Origin: Turritopsis dohrnii
Lineage: Eukaryota > Cnidaria > Hydrozoa > Anthoathecata > Oceaniidae
Assembly: GCA_027922465.2 (NCBI GenBank)
Contig: BQMF02000025.1
Span: 653,501 to 717,500, forward strand
Length of the DNA: 64,000 bases
Reading direction: 5' to 3'
In this document: piece by piece, positions 56,705-64,000 of the stretch
Position numbering within the stretch: position 1 is the first letter of the stretch
Layout of the letters: the number at the start of each line of letters is the position of its first letter
Made by a program: the position numbers and the translations under genes
Notes under the pieces: generated by a model
What the model was told of the DNA's origin: nothing
What the model saw: the letters and a program-made list of their open reading frames with translations, nothing else
Database searches by the model: none

Positions 56705-57401
56705 ACAGTGGAATCTCTATAAAGCGGACACACCATAAAGCGGACATCTCCATAAGACGGACAGTAAACCCAGGAACGGATGTATTCCTGGTCAAACTCT
56801 CATAAGGAAATCCTTATAAAGCGGACAAATATAAAGCGGACATACCGTAGAGCGGACGGTTTTTTCAGGAACGAAATGGCATTTTCCCTTGAAAATACTC
56901 TCTCTAAAGCGGACAGGGCCAAAAAAAACACAGAATAGTCACTTTTATCTATATATTAATAGCCGATTCTCTGTCTGTTTGTCTGTTTGTTTGTTTGTTT
57001 GTAAGTCACGCAAAATGGTAGATTAAGTTGTGAGCGAAATTATTTCTTTTTTTGTGTGCGACGTGAGTTCGAAGCAAATACATTGCAACCCCAATCGAAC
57101 GTGACTTTTTTTGGCTGATGAACTAATAGGAATAACGTTTTGCTTTTATTATTATGTCAGTTTTATATTCCATGTTGGCTTGGCTTTGAAAACAATACAT
57201 CAACTAAAAACTAACTGATTAAACATTTTGGACAAAAAGCAGCAGTGGCAGAACGTGGCAGCATGTGCGGTTTGCCAGTGTATCCTAACGCTTTCCTGAC
57301 TGTCTGAGACGGGTGAACTTTTTTCGAACAATCAAAATGTTTAAAAACCGATAGGTAAAAAAAAGAGAATCATGAAACAAAATATTTTTTTTTGCTTTTG
57401 T

Positions 57402-58439
57402 CTATGAAGTTAGATACATGACAAAATTCATCATTTGATTTTGATAAGTGAATCTTTCATTATAATGATTTAATACCTTTAATTTGATGAAATAAATCTT
57501 TCTTTTCTTTGTTTTAGAAATTTATATCTTCAATTTGAAGATCGAGATAACTGTGATAAGTGAGACATATTCACGCAAATTCAATGTTTCAATTCAATAT
57601 TTCAATTTGAAGATCCGATAATTCGATATTCCAATTTGAAAGTCAAGATTTTTAAATCTGTCTATGAAAAAATAAATGGGAAATGTATTAGGTCTGCAAA
57701 TGAAAAACATTAATAATCTGGTCTGTATTATTAAACTAAATTATTTGCACGCCGTTCGTATAAACATGGCAGCCGAAAAAGAAAGTAATACTGGAATGCT
57801 TGGAAATTTTGTCGAGGATGAGATAGACGAGAATGAAAAAAGTGCCTGAATTATATAGAAGAATCTCTAAGGATACTTGAAAGAGAGCGTCAGGAGGCTA
57901 GAAACTCAAACCACCATGAGGTCAACAGCTGCAAAATGGTGTTCATCATCAAGGTGGTAGTGGTGGTGGACATTCTTCGACTAATAATGCTGTATATCAG
58001 GAACTCCGACAGTCTTTTCCATGCTTTTCGAAAACCTCCCAGCCTATAGTCAATAAATAACTCTCTAGGACTTTGTCTTTGCATATTAAACGCCATCTTA
58101 TCTTTAGCTAAAAAGCGCGAAAGAACGGGGAAAATACTGACCCGAAGTATTACATATGTGCTGGATTCAAAATTTCAGTATAGATTCTTCAATGACCTGT
58201 TTAAAACATACATTTGAAACTTTGAACCGGTAGAATGTGCTTACAAATTAACTCATTGAAATATTCAACTAATAATTTGAAGCAATGAAACGCCAAATTG
58301 AATTGTTCAATTGGCAAATACAAATATTGATCTATGAATTGAAGCAACAGATCTCAAAAAAGATGATAATTTTATGTTAAATTGAAAGATTCACTCGTCA
58401 AAATCAAATCACGGATTTTGTCATGTATCTAACTTCATA
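57402..58439. mobile_element. element with ~58-bp terminal inverted repeats, nested in the Helitron
   Basis: Arms TATGAAGTTAGATACATGAC (57402-57460) and the inverted copy at 58382-58439 match with modest divergence. Inside, a short plus-strand frame MAAEKESNTGMLGNFVEDE ends early. No transposase is seen and the target duplication is unclear. Confidence 0.6.
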
Positions 58440-58637
58440 TTTGTCTTAATAGTTGTCTTAATTTCTTTTAATCGATTTCTTTTAATTTATTTTAATCTGA
58501 TCGAACGTTTTTTATTCAATTCATTCATTTAGCACGTGCATTTTTTTCTCCTCCCGTGTGATCTTTTTAAGAAGAGAAACCATTTTTTCACCTACTTCTG
58601 ACAGCACCCATGTTAGAGCGCGTAAAACAAAAACTAA

Positions 58638-58997
58638 GGGGCTGATTACATGATCCCGGTTAGACGGGATGAAATTTCATCCCGCCTTGCCGAGATGAAT
58701 TTCAACTCGGTGGGACGGGACAAAACTAACCCTTTGTGTTTTGAAGTTTTGACAAACTACGCATGCTCAAACCTCAAACTTGTCCCGGTTGACCGGGACG
58801 AAGCGATTACATGGGAAAATTTCATCCCGCCTAACCGAGATCCCGGCTCTTGATAGCCGAGATCTCGGATAGGCGGGATGAAAATTTTATCATGTAATCG
58901 CGATGGGAAATTTATGAAGATTTGACCAGGAAGCCAAGACCTCGGCAAGGCGGGATGAAATTTCATCCTGGCTAACCGGGATCATGTAATCAGCCCC
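58638..58997. mobile_element. Harbinger-type MITE nested in the Helitron
   Basis: GGGGCTGATTACATGATCCC and its inverted match are flanked by TAA (58635-58637 and 58998-59000). Many CGGGATGAAATTTCATCCCG-type palindromes lie inside. 360 bp, non-coding. Confidence 0.85.
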
Positions 58998-59384
58998 TAA
59001 CAATAAGTTGAAAAGTTTTTCTTTCTGCGTTTTGAGTGAATTGTTAAACTGATACTTGACTGGTTTAAAATCGTAAATAAAAACCACGTGAAGGTCACGT
59101 TCGGAATGCATTGTGTAAAGCAAGAAAGTCTACTGAAATTTTAAATGCGACTGCGACAATGAACGGCTGAGTTAAGAACATGCAAGATTTGAAACACCAG
59201 GAACGTATTTCTATTAACGTGCAAACGAGCTTTATTAAGCGACAAAGCCAGCAGCAAAGGAATTCTTATCGCTGGTGTTAAGTGCAATAATTTGGAGCAG
59301 GTGGTGATACAACGCAGGCTGAACATGGGCGGCGAGCGACGCCGCCTTGGCGGCTAGTTTATTTTATTTATTTCAAGCATTTAT

Positions 59385-59873
59385 CTATTTTGTTTGAGAG
59401 CGCATCAGCACACTTCTCGACGTTCTTTTCCAGCCAATGCACTGCATTTTCTGGGCCTGCTGCCGTGTACTTTGCGGGAATTTCCAGACCATATATCCCC
59501 CGCCTCTGTTGATGCGCTTGCCAGGCACTTCAACGACAAATGAACATCTCGGTAGGCGTAAAAAGTTGAAAAAGAGTTTGCTAAAGTTTTTCGGAATGTG
59601 GCCCACGACTTTCTTCTGATGCATTATCGCAACTGCGTATTTGTCATGCTCGTTTTTTTCTGCTGCCGTCACTTCAAAGTCATCGTCTCCCACATTCGGC
59701 TTCCAAATATCCATGTAGGCATGGTATCCACGTACATAAGAATTAAAACTGTAACTGCACGCTTTCATTACAACCACAGGGATTTCTTGATCGATATCTT
59801 TGAGAAGTATCTCATTTAGATTCTCGGCCCGAATTTGGTTGCTCATCTCAAGGAAAGTAGATGATAAAGACAA
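59385..59873 (-). CDS. HIRAN-domain protein carried by the pogo-like element
   Basis: A 162-residue frame. Residues about 25-130 read VVVMKACSYSFNSYVRGYHA, NEHDKYAVAIMHQKKVVGHI and PKNFSKLFFNFLRL, then GKRINRGGGY. The N-x-x-D-x-x-A-(V/I) motif, the VGH(I/L)P turn and the following helix are the HIRAN signature (HIP116/Rad5 N-terminal domain), which in HLTF binds 3' ends of single-stranded DNA. Here it is free-standing and sits opposite the transposase gene in the element, with a related fragment at 29211-29447. The tail after about residue 132 is frameshifted compared with that copy (ENAVEWLRKQ-like text is lost). A role in target or end handling during transposition is speculation. Confidence 0.65.
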   Translation of the reverse strand: MSLSSTFLEMSNQIRAENLNEILLKDIDQEIPVVVMKACSYSFNSYVRGYHAYMDIWKPNVGDDDFEVTAAEKNEHDKYAVAIMHQKKVVGHIPKNFSKLFFNFLRLPRCSFVVEVPGKRINRGGGYMVWKFPQSTRQQAQKMQCIGWKRTSRSVLMRSQTK

Positions 59874-59925
59874 GCTAAGATTTCTGTTTCTTGTAAGGAA
59901 ACCCTTAACTTGTTTACAGTAGTAC

Positions 59926-60848
59926 CGTAAATCTCCGAATATAAGCCCTGGGCTTATATACAGGGGGGCTTATAATCGGGGGGGGGGGGGGGGGGGGGGG
60001 GGGTCGGGAACAACATTTGTGTTAACAACAACAATCATATATTTTGTATAGCGTTTAAAAACGTACAATATAAAATATTTTTCATTGTTCATTGTCATCA
60101 TCATCAAGCTCGTACTCCCCATCTTCTAAGTCTTCTTCATCGTCGATTTCACTGTCACTAGATGCATCGTCTTCATCCTCACTTATCAGATGATACTCTT
60201 CTTCAGGTAACGGCATTGTGTACCCTTCCATACCCCGTATGTTTACTTTATCATTTTCGGATCCGTCAACGTTTGTGGTAATTCCACATTTTTTGAACGA
60301 ACGAATAACCATCTCTTTGTCTTGCATTAGTTTTTCCCATGCAATCGCAACCCATTTTGTAGTTAGAATTCTCCGTTTGGACGCTGTGAGTTTTCCCTCA
60401 ACATAATCGTTTAAATTCTCGTCAAGATGTTTTTCAAACTGTTCTCTAACGAGATTTTTAAATGGCTTATTCAGAACAACATCAAGCGGTTGCACACGGC
60501 TGGTGCACGCTGGTGGTACGTTAACGAGAACTGTGTTCTTTTTCTGCAATAGTCGCTTGACTTCATCGGTTTGTTGGGCCTTGTGCACATCTGCAACCAA
60601 TAGTTTCCCGCTTGAACCTGGCGTTGCCGAATTGGTGAAGATGTTACACCATTCATCACTTGTCCATTTCTTCATAATGACCAAAATGTTTTTCTACAAC
60701 GTTTTTTGTGTATTTGATCAATGTATTAACCCATGGGCTTATATACGGGGGGGCTTATATATGGACCTACCTTTGCGTTAAGATTTTGGTGGGCCTATAT
60801 TTGGGGGGGGGGGGGGGGAGGGGGGCTTATATTCGGAGATTTACTATG
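59926..60848 (-). mobile_element. second pogo-like element nested in the divergent promoter
   Basis: TACCGTAAATCTCCGAATAT at the left and inverted ATATTCGGAGATTTACTA at the right, with TA borders, enclose a transposase fragment. GGGCTTATATAC(A/G)GGGGGGCT units lie at both ends, next to long G runs (about 59979-60003 and 60806-60822). It separates the HIRAN start (59873) from the host element's transposase start (60898). Confidence 0.8.
60082..60684 (-). pseudogene. pogo-like transposase C-terminal half (nested element)
   Basis: The frame starts inside the gene: MVIMKKWTSDEWCNIF, LVADVHKAQQTDEVKRLLQ, then VNVPPACTSRVQPLDVVLNK (third catalytic Asp in QPLD), FKNLVREQFEKHLDE and an acidic tail ending ELDDDDNEQ. 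This is the other common pogo/Tigger subfamily, in which the second Asp lies in the VADVH segment (VADxHxxQ). The N-terminal half is missing: the start at about 60684 is at the edge of a deletion. The frame itself is open. Confidence 0.75.
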
Positions 60849-60897
60849 CGTCTTCGAAAGGATACCATAGCATTGCTCGATCATCAGTCAAAGCAAA

Positions 60898-62398
60898 ATG
60901 GCGATGTCAAAGCATCAACTAGCTGGCGCACTTGAGAAGAAAACGTTGACTTTGCTAGAAAAAGTCAAGTTTTTGGACTATGCTGATGCAAATCAAAAGC
61001 TTGGTTGCAGAAAACTCGCTGAAGTGTTTAACATCGGGAAAACGGCAGCAGCAAATATTTTGAAAAACAAGAAAAAAATTCGTGAACTTTACGAAAACTT
61101 TCACGAAAAAAGCAGAAAAAGAAATCGTCCAGGGAAGTTTGAGGTTATTAATGACGTCCTCTACGAGTGGTACCAAAAATGCTGCTCCTCTGGGCTGTAT
61201 CCGTCCGGTCCACTGCTCAAAGAAGAAGCCATGCAGATCAAAGACGCACTCCAGGATAGTGAACTTGATGGTTTTCATGCTTCCGATGGATGGCTTGACA
61301 AGTGGAAGTCGCATTATGCGATAAAGGAGAGGAGAATAGCTGGCGAAAGTGGCGACGTCTCGACAGAGACAGTGTCATCTTGGATTGAAAGGCTCCAAGA
61401 ACTAACACGGGGATATTCGTTAGTAGACATATGGAATATGGACGAAACTGGCTGCTTTTTTAAAGCCCTTCCAGAAACGGGCTTAGTTCAGAAGAAAATC
61501 AGAGCAAATGGTGGAAAGAGGTCCAAACAGCGCTTTACTATTGCCTTTTTCGTTAATGCCGCAGGTGATAAAATTGATGAGCCAATTGTGATATGGAAAA
61601 GCAAGGTTCCTCGATGCTTCAAAAGCTTTAAGTGATACAACAAGACCCAAAAATGTTCATTATTTCTCCAACGAAAGTCTTGGATGACGTCGGAAGTATT
61701 TGAGGTCGTGTTATCACGTTTTAACAGAAAGCTCATCTTTGAAAACAGGAAGGTTATTTTATTCCTTGACAACGCGACATGCCACCCCGAGTCGATGGAA
61801 GGAAAGTTTTCCAACATCAAAATTGCATTTCTTCCGAAAAATACGACTTCGCGACTGCAGCCGTTAGATGCTGGCATTATTCAAAATTTCAAAGTAAAGT
61901 ATAGAAAATCCTTAGGTATGTTCTCTCACGTATTGACGAGAAAACATCTGCAACCGACATCATCAAAGAAGTTAACATTTTTAAGGCCATCAGGTGGGTT
62001 CAACGTGATGGAAGGACGTATCCCCAACCACAGTAAAGCGTTGCTTTGAAAAGTGTGGCTTCCGAAAATCTGATGAGGAGTTGTTGGAAGAAAACGAAGA
62101 AGATCCGGAGTTTGCCGCGCTCCTCGAGCAGATTTGTCCAAATCTTTCTGTGCAAGATTACGTCAACTTTGATCAAGATGTACAAACCTCTGAGCCGTCA
62201 TTTAAAACCGATAGTTTGGGATGGAGGCAGACCGCTCGAAATGAATGCATCAATAAAGTTACAAGTCCCGCTCCTGCGAGTGATGTCATTCTCTCTGACC
62301 CTCTTTTATGCAGTAGTGTTGTTCTTATGTACCAATGCATGACTAACTTTTCTAGTACTAAGGAAGTGTCCATAAATTTGTCCAAAAATAGATTTTAG
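60898..62398 (+). pseudogene. pogo/Tigger-like transposase of the HIRAN-bearing element
   Basis: Residues 1-70 form a CENP-B-like HTH (LLEKVKFLDYADANQKLG, CRKLAEVFNIGKTAAANIL). The second HTH follows (GPLLKEEAMQIKDAL, FHASDGWLDKWKSHYAI). Catalytic motifs are DIWNMDETGCFFKALP (first Asp), ILFLDNATCHPE (second) and PKNTTSRLQPLDAGI (third). A stop or shift at 61633-61680, a shift near 61915 and another near 62080 break the frame. The acidic tail (ENEEDPEFAALLEQICPNLS) parallels the copy at 28426-29226. It runs away from the HIRAN gene. Confidence 0.85.
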
Positions 62399-62494
62399 AA
62401 GTTTTATTGGAACTTTCTATATAGCGGACACTTCCGTAAAGCGGACACTTTTTTCAGGAACGAATGGTGTCCGCTTTATAGAGATTCCACTGTA

Positions 62495-63054
62495 TCATGA
62501 GTGTGCTGCTGACCTTCAGATCACTCTCAGTTGACAAAAATGTCGAGAGATCACTGCGACGAAGAGCATTTTCATTGAAATAGTGTGTATACTTCTCCGC
62601 AGTAGCTTTTCAACAAATTTGACTGGGGCTCTTGTTCAGGTGTACGTTTTTTTTTATAAGAAGAACCAGTTAAATCTTAACTTGAGGTTGACTGTTCTTA
62701 CGTTTTGAGCGTTTTTCAACATGAATTGTTCTTGTTCTGTTTTAAGGTTTAAGAACACAGTTCATTTGTGAAACTTCCAGTAAAATTATAGAAATGATGG
62801 AAGAGGGGCGGGAGTGGAGCACCCTATCTTTTCAATTCAATTTTTCTATGTTGCAATACCATCAAAACACAGTTATGACTGCTAACTTCGTATTTATTGC
62901 CAGAAAGTCAGTCTTCCATTTTGTTCATCATCATTATCATCATATCCAACTGTTCGTGTTGCTGTTACACACAGTAGTATTCAATAACTAGCTGTTACGT
63001 TTTTTAAAAATCTGAACAAACCGATTAATTAGTCTAGTTGCAGCAACCTCGTCT
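62495..63054. other. no gene; hairpin-family copy at about 62555-62632
   Basis: CACTGCGACGAAGAGCATTT, ATAGTGTGTATACTTC and TTCAACAAATTTGACTGGGG belong to the family at 50028, 51846 and 52137. The rest of the stretch has no recognisable content. Confidence 0.55.
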
Positions 63055-64000
63055 TCAACGCTGCCAAGACAAAAACGGTCTTATTTAGCACACAACAACT
63101 GCTGAAATCTCGAAACCTGGACGATCGAAATCTCTATAAAGTTGAATCAAATGGAATAGAGATTGAGAGGAAAACCAATTACAATCTTGGCATCATCCTT
63201 GATCACAATTTATCATGGAACCTCCACATCAGCCAAGTCTTGTCGACGTCACATGCAGCACTGCGAACAATAGCGAGAATAAAACGTTTTACACCTTTTA
63301 AGGCCGACCTCCACTTGTGCGTACGTACGAACGTCTGTTCGGCGCCGCGCGGCCAATTAATTTGAATCTCCAGTTAAGAAAGAAACTCCAGGTGTTGAGT
63401 GTTCCTTTTTTTCGCAATGTTTATAATTTTTTGCAATGTTTGCATTTTTCTTGAAATTTGATTGACACACATGCTAGATGGCCGCGCGGCCGCCTGAAAA
63501 AGTAGAATCGAATCCTACTGTCAAGCGCACAAAATCTGGCCGTCGATGGCTAACAAAGTTGAGCATTAGTTGTCATTGAGCATGCGCAAATCTGGTCGCA
63601 TACGTACGTACGGGCAAAATCGCACAAGTGGGGGTGAGCCTAATGTTAGAAAACAGCCAGCCGAAACATTAATTCTCAGTCGAGTTGACTATGGTAATGC
63701 AGTGTTTCACACTGCTCCATCCTACATGTAAAAACGCCTCCAGAAACTGTTGGTAGTGCAATGAATACCATTGATGCTGTGAACCTGCTTTGGCTACATG
63801 TTGTTGATCAATTGTCAAACTGGCATGGAAATCGATTAACTGCCCAGACTGGCCTAAATTCCTATCTATGGAATTGACCAAGGAAACTCGTACAAGAAGA
63901 GACCAGATGGGCAATATGATCAAGTGCTCAACAAATGTCCAAACGACGTTCGATTACACAGCAGCCAAAATATTCAATGATTTGCCAACTGAATGTCGAT
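63055..64000 (+). mobile_element. CR1/jockey-like LINE RT fragment, interrupted
   Basis: The plus-strand reading NASKTKTVLF-like, LYKVESNGIEIERKTNYNLG, IILDHNLSWNLHISQVL and AALRTIARIKRF (to 63298) matches the end of the RT domain and the following region (NGxxIxxxxxxxxLGxxxD, LSWxxHI). After a MITE it resumes as ILSRVDYGNAVFHTAP and KRLQKLL. Several stops and frameshifts lie in the second part. It runs off the window end. Confidence 0.65.
63302..63640. mobile_element. Harbinger-type MITE inserted in the LINE
   Basis: GGCCGACCTCCACTTGTGCG at 63302 and the inverted GGTGAGCC-containing end at 63640 are flanked by TAA (63299-63301 and 63641-63643). The interior has GCGTACGTACGA-like and GCGCGGCC-type palindromes. 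LINE coding sequence is continuous across the insertion. Confidence 0.85.

Larger units (their letters stand above)
56948..59357. mobile_element. non-autonomous Helitron
   Basis: The 5' end TCTATATATTAATAGCC followed by a CTGTTTG-repeat stretch, and the 3' end with a GC hairpin (GGCGGCG loop CGCCGCC at about 59319-59345) shortly before CTAG, are classic Helitron termini. It sits between A (56947) and T (59358), the normal A-T insertion site with no duplication. No Rep/helicase is present inside, and it holds two other elements. It lies just 3' of the HIRAN gene in the pogo-like element. Confidence 0.8.
56705..62492. mobile_element. pogo/Tigger-like element with divergent HIRAN and transposase genes (5.8 kb with nested insertions)
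   Basis: CAGTGGAATCTCTATAAAGC at 56705 and its inverted match ending at 62492 are flanked by TA. Both arms repeat AAAGCGGACA-like subterminal units. The transposase gene runs right and a HIRAN-domain gene runs left from a shared central region. The short copy at 28169-29718 has the same arms and gene ends. Without the Helitron (56948-59357) and the second pogo-like element (about 59926-60848), the original element would be about 2.5 kb. The transposase gene is broken. Confidence 0.8.

Noticed and set aside
59979..60003. Telomeric or structural G-rich repeat
   Set aside because: A pure G homopolymer inside a transposon end, with no TTAGGG-type unit; the length may be unreliable.

Overview
This is a eukaryotic, almost certainly metazoan, window. 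It is AT-rich. GT-AG introns are visible, and most recognisable sequence is transposons and their relics: pogo/Tigger-like, PIF/Harbinger-like, a Sola-like element, Helitron and Mutator-like pieces, LINEs of two structural types and many MITEs. The TE mix and the arrays of CG-rich palindromic motifs in MITEs suggest a marine invertebrate, perhaps a cnidarian or a sponge. That is an inference and the species cannot be fixed from this sequence.

Layout. 1-10.2 kb: minus-strand exon-like segments of an unrecognised, repeatedly duplicated family (1-582 and 8.1-9.9 kb), with a Mutator-like transposase pseudogene, a LINE ORF1 relic and a PIF1-helicase relic between them. 10.5-23.5 kb: a MITE, then a decayed endogenous ambisense DNA virus (about 11.4-22.4 kb). 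Its plus-strand ORFs and a minus-strand Rep-like gene converge on one TTAA that supplies both stop codons. An intact 4.9 kb Sola-like transposon, two MITEs and a Harbinger-like element lie in or beside it. The Sola-like element carries an 820-codon transposase gene flanked by a palindrome repeated at multiples of about 180 bp. 24-31 kb: foldback repeats, a Harbinger-like element with a MADF remnant, a deleted pogo-like element that keeps the ends of a transposase and a HIRAN-domain gene, and a MITE. 31-38 kb: two copies of an RT/CCHC/restriction-like-endonuclease LINE, both on the minus strand. 38.4-46.7 kb: an 8 kb AT-rich stretch with almost nothing recognisable. 46.8-47.5 kb: the 3' end of a CR1/L2-like LINE. 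47.9-50.7 kb: the one apparently intact host-like gene, with four exons, four tandem Ski/Sno/Dac-like domains and a C-terminal coiled coil. 50.7-56.7 kb: MITEs and a LINE 3' end. 56.7-62.5 kb: a 5.8 kb pogo-like element with divergent HIRAN and transposase genes, itself invaded by a Helitron (holding two more elements) and a second pogo-like element. 63-64 kb: a CR1-like RT fragment split by a Harbinger-type MITE.

Three things stand out: a pogo-like family in which two copies carry a divergent HIRAN-domain gene, the roughly 180-bp phased palindromes around the Sola-like transposase, and the four-Ski/Dac-repeat gene. Most other coding sequence is broken by stops or frameshifts.
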